A DNA stretch of 64,000 bases, from positions 62,001 through 126,000 of the forward strand of contig NZ_SMKL01000004.1 of assembly GCF_004348545.1 (NCBI RefSeq), written 5' to 3'. The first letter of the stretch is position 1, and every line of letters starts with the position of its first letter. Source of the stretch: Jiangella ureilytica (GTDB lineage Bacteria; Actinomycetota; Actinomycetes; Jiangellales; Jiangellaceae). The position numbers and the translations under genes are program-made. This document shows, in pieces, positions 23,394 to 31,661 of the stretch. The notes under the pieces are model-generated. The model ran no database searches. It worked only from the letters and a program-made list of their open reading frames with translations, and was not told the origin of the DNA.

Positions 23394-25388
23394 GTGAAGG
23401 TCACCACAGCGGGTCTGGCGGGGGCACTCGTCGCGTTCGCGATGGCGCCGGCCGTGCCCGCACCGGCCGCGCCGCTGACGCCGTCGCAGTCGCAGTCGCA
23501 GTCGCCCGAGGCGACCCTCACACCGTCGGCGACGGACACCGGGACGCCGTCGGCCACCGACACCCGCAGTCCGGAACTGCCCGCCACCGACGACCTGCAG
23601 ACCATCGGCCTGCCGGTCGCCACCGGCGCGTTCGGGCGGCTGCCCAGCCTGCCGCCGGCGCCGGGCGCGGGTCCGCGCGAGCTGTCCGAGTTCGCCGCGC
23701 AGATCCCCATCGTCTACAGCGAGGAGTACACCGTCCGGCCGTTCCGGCTGGCGGCGGTCACCTGGACCGGCGCCGTCCCGGTGCGCGCGTGGGTGCGGGT
23801 GCGCTCCGAGGGCGCGTGGTCGCAGTGGTACGAGCTGCCGGGCGGCGACGACCATCAGCCCGACCCCGGCACGGCCGAGGCGGCGGGCGCGCGCAACGGG
23901 ACCGATCCGCTGCTGGTGCCGGAGTCCGACGGCATCCAGGTGCGCGTCGACGGGGCGCGCTCGGGGTCGCGCCGGCCGGCCGACCTGAGGCTGGACCTCG
24001 TCGAGCCGGGAGCGGCGCCGGCCGCCGCCCGCGCCGACGCACCGCAGGTCGCCGTCAGCGGCGGGCCGTCGGTGTACAGCCGGGCGCAGTGGGGCGCGGA
24101 CGAGACGCTGCGTGCCGAGGCGCCCAGCTACGGCGAGGTGCGCGGCGCGTTCGTGCACCACACCGTCAGCGCCAACGCCTACGACACCGCCGACGTCCCC
24201 GCGCTGATCAGGTCGATCTACGTCTACCACGTGCGGTCGCGGGGCTGGAACGACATCGGCTACAACTTCATCATCGACCGCTTCGGCCGCATCTGGGAGG
24301 GCCGCTACGGCGGCATCGGCCGCGCGGTCGTCGGCGCGCACACCCAGAGCTACAACGACGACGCGTTCGCCGCGTCCGCGCTGGGCACCTACGAGAACAC
24401 CGCGCCGCGCAACGTCATGCTGGGCGCCTACGCGCGGCTGTTCGCGTGGAAGTTCCGCATCCACGGCGTACGCCCGCTGCGCCAGGTGAACTACGACGGC
24501 GAGGCCTGGCCGGCCATCGCCGGGCACCGCGACGCCGCCGCGACGGCCTGCCCCGGCGACGCCCTGTACGCGAAGCTGAACGTCATCCGGGCGGGCACGC
24601 TGCGGCAGATGGGCATCGGCGGCGACTCCACCGGCGGCCGCGACGTCAACGGCGGCGGCCGGTCCGACGTCATGGCCCGGCAGCGCTCCAACGGCTCGTT
24701 CTGGCTCTGGCCGGGTGGCACGGTCGCCGGGTTCGGCAGCCGCATCCCGTTCGGCACCGGCTGGTCGGCCATGGTCTCCGTCGCGCTGCCCGGCGACTTC
24801 GACGGCGACGGCCACGACGACGTCATCGGCCGGGCCGGCACCGGAGGGCTCTGGCTGTACTCCGGCCGGTCCGACCGCGGCTTCCTCTCGCAACGGCGCA
24901 TCGGCACCGGCTGGGCCGCGTTCACCTACGTCATCGCGCCGGGAGACTGGGACGGCGACGGCCGCGCCGACCTCATCGCCCGCCGCCGCGACGGCGTGCT
25001 GGTGCTGTACCCCGGCGACGGCCGCGGCGGGTTCCTCGCGGCGCGCACCATCGGCACCGGCTGGGCCGGGTTCACCGCCATCGTCGGCTCCGGCGACTGG
25101 AACGCCGACGGCGCCGTCGACCTCATCGCGCGCCTGCCCAACGGCGTGCTCATGCTCTACCCGGGCACCGGCAGGGGCGGCTTCGGCAAGGCGCGCACCA
25201 TCGGCACCGGCTGGGCCGCGTTCACCGGCATCGCCGCGGCGGGCGACGTCGACGAGGACTACGTGCTCGACCTCGTCGCGTGGAAGGCCGACGGCACCAT
25301 GCTCCTCTACCCCGGCAGCGGGACGGGCGGTTTCCTGGCGAGCCGGGTCATCGGCTCCGGCTGGAACGCCTTCGACCTGCGCAGCTGA
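23394..25388 (+). CDS. Secreted peptidoglycan-recognition amidase with FG-GAP repeats
   Basis: 664 aa. A signal peptide (MKVTTAGLAGALVAFAMAP...) is followed by a Ser/Thr/Pro spacer and a beta-rich region. A PGRP/amidase_2 domain spans roughly residues 225-405. It begins SRAQWGADETL and has the three zinc ligands in the spacing of T7 lysozyme: His ~255 in VHHTVS, His ~378 in AGHRDAAATACPGD and Cys ~386. The domain would cut the MurNAc-L-Ala bond. Five FG-GAP/VCBS-like blade repeats follow (DVNGGGRSDV, DFDGDGHDDV, DWDGDGRADL, DWNADGAVDL, DVDEDYVLDL), each with an IGTGW motif, so the C-terminus is a probable Ca-binding beta-propeller-like surface module. The SpoIID-like gene with the same tail starts 11 bases downstream. 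Confidence 0.9.
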   Translation: MKVTTAGLAGALVAFAMAPAVPAPAAPLTPSQSQSQSPEATLTPSATDTGTPSATDTRSPELPATDDLQTIGLPVATGAFGRLPSLPPAPGAGPRELSEFAAQIPIVYSEEYTVRPFRLAAVTWTGAVPVRAWVRVRSEGAWSQWYELPGGDDHQPDPGTAEAAGARNGTDPLLVPESDGIQVRVDGARSGSRRPADLRLDLVEPGAAPAAARADAPQVAVSGGPSVYSRAQWGADETLRAEAPSYGEVRGAFVHHTVSANAYDTADVPALIRSIYVYHVRSRGWNDIGYNFIIDRFGRIWEGRYGGIGRAVVGAHTQSYNDDAFAASALGTYENTAPRNVMLGAYARLFAWKFRIHGVRPLRQVNYDGEAWPAIAGHRDAAATACPGDALYAKLNVIRAGTLRQMGIGGDSTGGRDVNGGGRSDVMARQRSNGSFWLWPGGTVAGFGSRIPFGTGWSAMVSVALPGDFDGDGHDDVIGRAGTGGLWLYSGRSDRGFLSQRRIGTGWAAFTYVIAPGDWDGDGRADLIARRRDGVLVLYPGDGRGGFLAARTIGTGWAGFTAIVGSGDWNADGAVDLIARLPNGVLMLYPGTGRGGFGKARTIGTGWAAFTGIAAAGDVDEDYVLDLVAWKADGTMLLYPGSGTGGFLASRVIGSGWNAFDLRS

Positions 25389-25399
25389 GGGCGGTCACG

Positions 25400-27562
25400 G
25401 TGGGTGGCGCGGCGCTGGTGCTGACGGCGCTGCTGATCGCATCGGCGACGGCGGCCCCGCCGGGCTCCGAGGTGACCCCGGCGGATCCGGGGCCGACGCC
25501 GTCGTCGCAGGTGCCGGCCGATGACCTGACGGAGTGGGCAGCTGAGGCGGAGGCCGAGGCGGCGCGGACCGTGCCGCTGACAGGCCTGCCGGACGACCTG
25601 CCCGTCGGGTTCGCCGACGAGGTGGACGTCCCGGTGGACCCCGCCGTCGAGGTGGTGCGCTGGCCGTCGTCGGGGGAGCTCGTGCTCGAGGGCCGCGGGT
25701 TCGGGCACGGCCGGGGCATGTCGCAGTGGGGCGCGTACGGCGCCGCTGTCAGCGGGCTGCGCTACGACGCGATCCTCGCGCACTACTACCGCGGCACGAC
25801 GCTCGAGCGGCGCGACGACGTCCGGCTGCGGGTCCGCATCACCGCCGACGACGACGGCGAGACTCGTGTCGCGCCGGCGAGCGGGCTGACGGCGACCGCC
25901 GGCGACACCGCGCTGACGCTGCCGTCGTCGCTGGCGGGAAGCCGGGTGACGGCCTGGCGGGTGGTCCGCGACGGCGACCGGCTGGTCCTGCAGGGGCACG
26001 CCGGCGGCTGGCGGACCACGGCCATCGGCGGCGCCACCGCGCACGCCGGGCCCATCGCGTTCACGACGCCGGCCGGCGCCGTCCGTCTGGTCCTGGGCTC
26101 CACCCATCGCGAGTACCGCGGCGCCGTCGAGGCCGTCGCGACCGGGTCGGGCGTCGGCACGCGGGTGGTCGCCTCGCTGGAGTCGTACCTGCGCGGCGTC
26201 GTGCCCGCCGAGATGCCGGCGAGCTGGCCCGCACCGGCGCTGCAGGCGCAGGCCGTCGCCGCCCGCACCTACGCGCGCTGGCAGCGCACCGAGGAGCCCG
26301 GCACCTGGTACGACACCTGCGACAGCACCGCCTGCCAGGTCTTCAACGGCGCCGCCGACTACACCGCCGGCGGCGAGCTCATCCGCCGCTATGACCACCC
26401 GGCCAGCGACGCCGCCGTCGGCGCCACCGCCGAGCGGATCCTGCTCCACGAGGGCAGTCCCGCGTTCACGCAGTTCACCTCCGCCAACGGTGGCTGGACG
26501 GTGCGCGGCTCGCGGCCGTACCTGACGTCGTTCGCCGACGAGTACGACGGCGTCGTCTCCGGCTCGCCGCACCGCTGGCGCACGACGCTGACCGCGCGCG
26601 CGGTCGCGGCGGCCTTCCCGCGCGTGGGCCGCCCCGTCGCGCTGCGGGTCACCGGGCGCGACGGCCACGGCGCCTGGGGCGGTCGGACGACGTCGGTGGT
26701 CGTGGTGGGCGCCGAGGGGTCGGCCGAGGTCAGTGGCGAGCGGTTCCGGTCGGCACTGGGTCTGCGCAGCAGCTGGTGGCGGGTCAGCGGCGCCGCCGGC
26801 GCCGGGCACGACCTCACCGGCGACCGGCGCGCCGACCTGGTGGCGCGGCGCGCGGCCGACGGGTCGCTGTGGCTGTATCCGGGCAACGGCGCCGGCGGGT
26901 TCGGCGCGACGCGGCCCATCGGCACCGGCTGGCGCGGCATGACCTCGATCCGGGTCACGCCCGACTGGGACGGCGACGGGCGCTCCGACATCGTGGCGCG
27001 GTCGCGCGAGAGCGACCTGTGGCTGTACTCCGGCGACGGCGCGGGCGGGGTGTCGGGCCGTCCCATCGGCCAGGGCTGGTCGGGCATGAACGCGATCGCC
27101 ACGCCGGGCGACTGGGACGGCGACGGCCGCGCCGACCTCCTGGCGCGGCGCGCGGCCGACGGCACCCTGTGGCTGTACGCCGGCGCCGGGCGGTCCGGGT
27201 TCGGCGACGTGCGGCCCATCGGCACCGGCTGGAGCGCCTGGAACCTCATCACCGGCACGTCCGACTTCGACGGCGACGGCCATGCCGACGTCGTGGCCCG
27301 GCGGCGCGGCGACGGCACGCTCTGGCTGTTCCGCGGCGACGGGCGCGGCGGGTTCGGCGCCGTCCGGCGGATCGGGCACGGGTGGGGCGACATGAACACC
27401 CTGGTGGCGCCGGGCGACTGGGACGGCGACGGGCGCGCGGACCTGATCGCGCGCAGCGCCGTCGACGGAGCGCTCTGGTTCTACGCCGGCAACGGACGCG
27501 GCGAGATCCGCACGGTGCGGCGCATCGGCACCGGCTGGACCGCCGTCGACGCGATCGGCTGA
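25400..27562 (+). CDS. Secreted SpoIID/LytB-domain protein with FG-GAP repeats
   Basis: 720 aa from GTG 25400, with GAGG at 25387-25390. A hydrophobic leader (GGAALVLTALLIASATAA) precedes the SpoIID domain (~residues 95-455). It has LEGRGFGHGRGMSQWGAYG, YLRGVVPAEMPASWPAPAL with the catalytic Glu at about 271, QAVAARTYA, and CDSTACQVFNG whose cysteines resemble the metal site of SpoIID proteins. SpoIID enzymes are lytic transglycosylases that cut glycan strands lacking stem peptides. The C-terminus holds five repeats (DLTGDRRADLVAR, DWDGDGRSDIVAR, DWDGDGRADLLAR and others) matching those of the amidase just upstream. The organisation suggests joint export and action on the wall. Confidence 0.88.
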   Translation: MGGAALVLTALLIASATAAPPGSEVTPADPGPTPSSQVPADDLTEWAAEAEAEAARTVPLTGLPDDLPVGFADEVDVPVDPAVEVVRWPSSGELVLEGRGFGHGRGMSQWGAYGAAVSGLRYDAILAHYYRGTTLERRDDVRLRVRITADDDGETRVAPASGLTATAGDTALTLPSSLAGSRVTAWRVVRDGDRLVLQGHAGGWRTTAIGGATAHAGPIAFTTPAGAVRLVLGSTHREYRGAVEAVATGSGVGTRVVASLESYLRGVVPAEMPASWPAPALQAQAVAARTYARWQRTEEPGTWYDTCDSTACQVFNGAADYTAGGELIRRYDHPASDAAVGATAERILLHEGSPAFTQFTSANGGWTVRGSRPYLTSFADEYDGVVSGSPHRWRTTLTARAVAAAFPRVGRPVALRVTGRDGHGAWGGRTTSVVVVGAEGSAEVSGERFRSALGLRSSWWRVSGAAGAGHDLTGDRRADLVARRAADGSLWLYPGNGAGGFGATRPIGTGWRGMTSIRVTPDWDGDGRSDIVARSRESDLWLYSGDGAGGVSGRPIGQGWSGMNAIATPGDWDGDGRADLLARRAADGTLWLYAGAGRSGFGDVRPIGTGWSAWNLITGTSDFDGDGHADVVARRRGDGTLWLFRGDGRGGFGAVRRIGHGWGDMNTLVAPGDWDGDGRADLIARSAVDGALWFYAGNGRGEIRTVRRIGTGWTAVDAIG

Positions 27563-27622
27563 CGCGATCGAGGGTTCCTCTCGGTGCGTCTCCACGTCCG
27601 TGGGTCGACTTCACTTCCGTGA

Positions 27623-27660
27623 GCCGTCTTCTGGTTGCGTATGGGAGCTCAGAAGACGGC
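27623..27660. terminator. 11-bp stem-loop before the tandem array
   Basis: GCCGTCTTCTG (27623-27633) and CAGAAGACGGC (27650-27660) form a perfect inverted repeat with a 16-base loop, 60 bases after the SpoIID-like gene. Its right arm runs directly into the first unit of the 19-bp tandem array, which starts with the same GACGGC. Confidence 0.5.
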
Positions 27661-27876
27661 CGGCGGCAGTGAAGACGGCCGGCGGCAGTGAAGACGGCCG
27701 GCGGTGGTGGAGACGGCCGGCGGTAGTGAGGACGGCGGGCGGTAGTGGAGACGGCCGGCGGCAGTGGAGACGGCCGGCGCTGGTGAGGACGGCCGGCGGC
27801 AGTGAGGACGGCCGGCGGGTGGTGAGGACGGCCGGCGGCAGTGGAGACGGCCGGCGGCAGTGGAGACGGCCGGCGG
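27655..27876. repeat. Tandem array of a 19-bp unit, about 12 copies
   Basis: Unit GACGGCCGGCGGCAGTGAA, with the core GACGG recurring at 27655, 27674, 27693, 27712, 27731, 27750, 27769, 27788, 27807, 27827, 27846 and 27865. The period is 19 except for one 20-bp step. Units differ at a few positions (AGTGAA, GGTGGA, AGTGAG and so on). The period is not a multiple of three and no gene crosses it, so it is a non-coding minisatellite in the 381-bp gap between two converging genes. There are no spacers, so it is not a CRISPR. Confidence 0.93.
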
Positions 27877-27943
27877 GGCCGTGTCGAGGGGGACTTCCCC
27901 GCTCCGGCAAGGCTTCTCTCGACGCCGGACGAGCGGGCCTGGC

Positions 27944-28921
27944 TCAGAGCCGTGACGCCGGCCGGCCCCGGCCGCCCGGGGCCGGGTAGCGCAGGTACGC
28001 CAGCCGGGCCGCCTCCTCGCGGCCGCGCCGGACCGTCTCGAGCAGGTAACCGATGCCGAGCGTCACGAACGCGATGATCGCGACGGCGGCCGCCAGGATC
28101 GCCGTCGGGAACCGGGGGACCAGGCCGGTCTGCAGGAACTCGACCACAACAGGGACGCCGAGCACCAACGCGACCACGCCGAACAACGCGGCCAATGCGC
28201 CGTGGAACAGCGTGGGCCGTTCGTGCCGGGTGATGTTGACCAGCCAGCGCAGGATTCGCCAGCCGTCGCGATAAGTGCGCAGTTTGCTCTCACCGCCGGC
28301 CGGGCGCTCCTTGTAGCCGACCGCTATCTCGGCCACAGGAACGCGCAGGTGCAGCGAGTGGATGGTCATTTCGGTCTCGATCTCGAATTCACGCGACAGT
28401 GCGGGGAACGATTTCACGTAGCGCCGTGAGAACGCCCGGTAGCCGCTGAGCATGTCAGTGATCTGGCGCCCGAACAGCGCACCCACCAGGCCGGTGAGGA
28501 CGCGGTTGCCCAGGACGTGGCCGGGCCGGTAGGCGGCCTCGTCGGTGTGCGTACGGACCCCGACGACGTGGTCGTAGGGCCCGTCGAGCAGCACTTTGAC
28601 CAGCATCGACGCGCACGAGGCGTCGTAGGTGTCGTCGCCGTCGATCAGCACGTAGACGTCGGCGTCGATGTCGGCGAACGCCCGGCGGACGACGTTGCCC
28701 TTCCCCTGACGCGACTCCGAACGCACGACCGCGCCTGCGGCGAGCGCCTCGGCGACGGTGGAGTCGGTGGAGTTGTTGTCGTACACGTAAATGGTCGCCT
28801 CAGGCAGGGAAGCGCGGATCTCGGTGACCACCGTCGCTATGGCGACGGCTTCGTTATGGCACGGGATGATCACTGCGATATCGCGTTCGACCGACTCGCG
28901 CACGCCGTCCTCCATTGTCAT
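27944..28921 (-). CDS. DPM1/GtrB-like polyprenyl-phosphate glycosyltransferase (GT2)
   Basis: 325 aa. GT2 domain with IAVIIPCHNEAVAIATVV, TIYVYDNNSTDSTV, VYVLIDGDDTYDASCA (the metal-binding DGDD) and, further on, ITDMLSGYRAFSRRYVKSFP and EFEIETEMTIHSLHL. Two membrane segments follow (~residues 240-300), and the chain ends in a basic tail. This layout fits enzymes that load a sugar onto undecaprenyl phosphate for use by GT-C enzymes outside the membrane, and the divergent neighbour is such a candidate. ATG 28921 and ATG 28915 are both possible and neither has a ribosome site. With TATCAT at 28942-28937 on this strand, a very short or absent leader is likely. Confidence 0.83.
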   Translation of the reverse strand: MTMEDGVRESVERDIAVIIPCHNEAVAIATVVTEIRASLPEATIYVYDNNSTDSTVAEALAAGAVVRSESRQGKGNVVRRAFADIDADVYVLIDGDDTYDASCASMLVKVLLDGPYDHVVGVRTHTDEAAYRPGHVLGNRVLTGLVGALFGRQITDMLSGYRAFSRRYVKSFPALSREFEIETEMTIHSLHLRVPVAEIAVGYKERPAGGESKLRTYRDGWRILRWLVNITRHERPTLFHGALAALFGVVALVLGVPVVVEFLQTGLVPRFPTAILAAAVAIIAFVTLGIGYLLETVRRGREEAARLAYLRYPAPGGRGRPASRL

Positions 28922-28937
28922 TATGCATCTAATGACA
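28916..28937. promoter_or_regulatory. Perfect dyad at the divergent promoter, overlapping a start codon
   Basis: TGTCATTA-TGCATC-TAATGACA is an 8-6-8 perfect inverted repeat in a notably A/T-rich island (28912-28975) between the polyprenyl-phosphate GT and the YfhO-like gene. It covers the ATG at 28921. A bound regulator could shut both genes. An alternative is coincidence of two -10 regions. Confidence 0.45.
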
Positions 28938-28968
28938 TGATAGTGTCTGCTGATCTGGAGGCCGAAAT

Positions 28969-31578
28969 TTGTTACTCCCTCGTGACCTGGTGGATTGGGG
29001 CACTACTGTGTATACGCGCAAGACGTCCGCGAGGTTGCACGGCCCGTCCGTCCTGGTGGCGGCGGTCCTCGCGGCGGGCGGGTTCGTCGTCAGTGGGATG
29101 GTGCGCGGGACGTTCCCGTTCGGCGACGTGTCGCGCAACACCAACGACCTCGGCCAGCAGCTCATCCCCATGCACGCGCACCTGCGCGACGTGCTCACGG
29201 GCGACGCCGCGGGCGACCTGCTGTTCAGCTGGAACAGCGGGTTCGGCGTCCCCTTCCTCGGCGACTACATGTCCTACCTCGGGAGCACGCTGTCCTGGCT
29301 GGTGCTGCTGTTCCCGCGCGACGGCATGGACCTCGCGCTGTTCGTCATCGCGGTCGTGGCGCTGGCGCTGGCGGCGGCCGCCATGACGGCGTACCTGCGC
29401 CTGCTCCGCCCCGCGGGACCGGCCTGGCTCGCGGTCGTCGCCGGCGTCTCCTACGCGCTGTGCGGCTGGGCGCTCGACGACGGCTCGTACATGACCATCT
29501 GGCTGCACGGGCTGGTGGCGTTCCCGGTGCTGTGCCTGCTGTGCGAGTGGATTCTGCGGCGACGGCGGTCGTGGCTGCCGGTGTGCGTGGCGCCGTTCGT
29601 GGTGGCGCTGCTGTGGACCTCGCACTTCTACACCGTCTACATGGCCACCATCGGCGCGGCCGTCGTCGTGCTGGTGCGGGTGATCTCCTACGACGCGTCG
29701 GTCTCGTGGCGGGTGCGGGCGGTCGGCGTGCTGCGCTGCGCGATCGCCGTCGGCGCCGGCATCGGGCTGGCGGCGCCGCTGCTGGTGCCGACGTTCTGGG
29801 CGGTGCGGTACTCGCGGCCGAGCCCCGAGGTGCAGTTCCACGCCATGGACTGGCTCGACTTCCTGTCCCGGCTGCTCGCGGGCAGCGAGGGCGTCGGCTC
29901 CAGCCCGGGCCTCGCCGTCGGCACGCTGATGCTGCTGCTGGCCGTCAGCCTGCCGTTCAACGCGGCGGTGCCGTGGCGCGAGCGGCTGGTGTGGGTGGCC
30001 GGCGTCGGGCTGACGGTGCTGAGCATGCAGGTCGCGCTGACGCACGCGGTGTGGCACGGATTCGACACCCCGAACGGCAGCCCGTTCCGCCAGGCGTTCG
30101 TCGTGGCGGGCATGGTCGTGATCGCTGGCTGGATCTCCGGGTCGGCGGGCGTGCGCGGAGTGGTCCCGGTGGTCGCGCCGCTGGTCCTGGTCGGCGGGTT
30201 GTACCTGGTGGTGCGCAACGGCCCGTTCGTCACGCCCACCACCCGCGTGGCGGTGCCGGTGGTCGCCGCCGTCGTCCTGCTGGCCTGGCTGGGGAGGCGG
30301 CTCGCCGAGCGCGGCCGGGCGCGGCCGCCGTCCTGGGTCGCGGCGGTGGCGGCCACGGCGGTGGGCGCCGCGGGGGTCGTCGAGGCCACGGCCGGCGCGG
30401 TCGCGATCGACCAGGCGCGCGCGGAGTTCCTGCACGCCTACCCGACCTGGAGCACCGAGAACGACCAGGTCCGCGCGCTGGTGCTGGACGGCGACCGGTG
30501 GCCGGAGGCGCGGGTGTCGTCGGGCGCACACGTCACGCAGAACGACCCCATGCTCCTGGGCGGGCAGGGCCCGCAGTACTACTCCAGCACCATCCCCGAC
30601 GACGTGTCCGAGGTGCTGGCCGGCCTCGGCTTCGGCTACAGCGCGTACGTGCGGGCCAACCTCGACCCCGAGAACCCCGTGGTCGACGCCGTGTTCGCCG
30701 TCGGCGCCCGGGTCGTCGCCGGCGACTCCGGCTCGCTCCGGCTGGCCGAGAACCCCGAGGTGGCGCCGCTCGTCACCGTCCGCCCCGCCGCACCGTACGC
30801 GTCGGCGGACCCGGCACCGTTCGGGAACCAGGAGACCGCCCTCGGCGCCGACGTCTACACCGTCCCGCGGGTGCAGCTGACGCCCGACCCCGCCCTGACC
30901 GTCAGCGGCCGCCGTCGCGACTTCCTGCTCCAGCCCGTCGCGGGCGCGACCGTGCCGGTCGAGGTGCGGGTGACGGCGTCCTGCCCGGCAGGCTCCGAGG
31001 TGTACCTGGCGTCGCCGGCCTTCGTCGGCGAGGTGCTCGACGAGACGATCGGCTGGCGGACCGTCCTGCGGCAGACCACGCGGGCGCCGGGCGTGTACAC
31101 GGGCGCGCCGGTGCTGCGGGTCGGGGTCGCCGGTCCCGACGGTTCCGTCGAGGTGGCGCTGCGCGTCTACGGCCCGGCCCGGCTGCCGGCCAGCCCGCTC
31201 GGATGCTTGGACCGTGGTGCGCTGACGGCGGCCGTGGCCGGCTTGCGGGCGGGGGCGCCCTCGTCGATCGACGTGGGCGGCCACGGCATCGCGGTCTCAC
31301 TGCCGGCCGGCGGCGCGGCGTCGACGGTCGTGTTCGGGGTCATCCGCTCGCCCGGCTGGCGCTGCTCGGCCGGCGACGGTGCTGCTTCCACGCCGGAGAC
31401 GGTGGGCGGCCTCATCGCCGTCCCGGTCGATGCCGGGGTCACCTCGGTCGCGTGCGAGTGGCAGCCGCGCGGGCTGCGCATGGGCCTCGCCCTGGGCGCC
31501 GCCGCCCTGGCCGTCGTGGGGCTGCTCGGGCTGGTCGCGCTCGTCCAGCGCCGCCGCCGCGACGCCGGCAATGGTTGA
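28969..31578 (+). CDS. YfhO-like multi-span membrane protein (probable GT-C)
   Basis: 869 aa with about 12 hydrophobic segments in residues ~25-480, a long extracytoplasmic region (~490-830) and a final membrane helix with basic end (LVALVQRRRRDAG). The first periplasmic loop has FGDVSRNTNDLGQQLIPMHA with an acidic residue and LFSWNSGFGVPFLGDYMSYL, typical of YfhO proteins, which use lipid-phosphate sugars to decorate wall or teichoic polymers. The TTG start is supported by GGAGG at 28957-28961, spacing 7. The divergent DPM1-like enzyme could supply its donor. The stop codon lies inside a 23-bp perfect inverted repeat. Confidence 0.78.
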   Translation: MLLPRDLVDWGTTVYTRKTSARLHGPSVLVAAVLAAGGFVVSGMVRGTFPFGDVSRNTNDLGQQLIPMHAHLRDVLTGDAAGDLLFSWNSGFGVPFLGDYMSYLGSTLSWLVLLFPRDGMDLALFVIAVVALALAAAAMTAYLRLLRPAGPAWLAVVAGVSYALCGWALDDGSYMTIWLHGLVAFPVLCLLCEWILRRRRSWLPVCVAPFVVALLWTSHFYTVYMATIGAAVVVLVRVISYDASVSWRVRAVGVLRCAIAVGAGIGLAAPLLVPTFWAVRYSRPSPEVQFHAMDWLDFLSRLLAGSEGVGSSPGLAVGTLMLLLAVSLPFNAAVPWRERLVWVAGVGLTVLSMQVALTHAVWHGFDTPNGSPFRQAFVVAGMVVIAGWISGSAGVRGVVPVVAPLVLVGGLYLVVRNGPFVTPTTRVAVPVVAAVVLLAWLGRRLAERGRARPPSWVAAVAATAVGAAGVVEATAGAVAIDQARAEFLHAYPTWSTENDQVRALVLDGDRWPEARVSSGAHVTQNDPMLLGGQGPQYYSSTIPDDVSEVLAGLGFGYSAYVRANLDPENPVVDAVFAVGARVVAGDSGSLRLAENPEVAPLVTVRPAAPYASADPAPFGNQETALGADVYTVPRVQLTPDPALTVSGRRRDFLLQPVAGATVPVEVRVTASCPAGSEVYLASPAFVGEVLDETIGWRTVLRQTTRAPGVYTGAPVLRVGVAGPDGSVEVALRVYGPARLPASPLGCLDRGALTAAVAGLRAGAPSSIDVGGHGIAVSLPAGGAASTVVFGVIRSPGWRCSAGDGAASTPETVGGLIAVPVDAGVTSVACEWQPRGLRMGLALGAAALAVVGLLGLVALVQRRRRDAGNG

Positions 31579-31618
31579 GGGATCGGTGTCGCCAGGGCGA
31601 CACCGATCCCTCAACCAT
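31571..31618. terminator. 23-bp perfect inverted repeat overlapping the YfhO-like stop codon
   Basis: Arms at 31571-31593 and 31596-31618 are perfectly complementary with a 2-base centre, so in RNA the inner pairs open to form the loop. The left arm includes the last codons and the TGA (31576-31578). It stands between converging genes and would stop transcription from both sides. A second, imperfect stem (GATCAACCCG...CGGGTCGATC) follows at 31620-31650. Confidence 0.7.
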
Positions 31619-31661
31619 CGATCAACCCGGGCGGCCGCTCGGGTCGATCATGGAGAGTTCG

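Noticed and set aside
27655-27876. CRISPR array
   Set aside because: Repeats are contiguous with no spacers, the unit is too short and no cas genes are near.
27600-27989. Open frame through the 19-bp array
   Set aside because: The period is not divisible by three and the translation is only an artefact of the repeat (EDGRR, GGSGDGRR).
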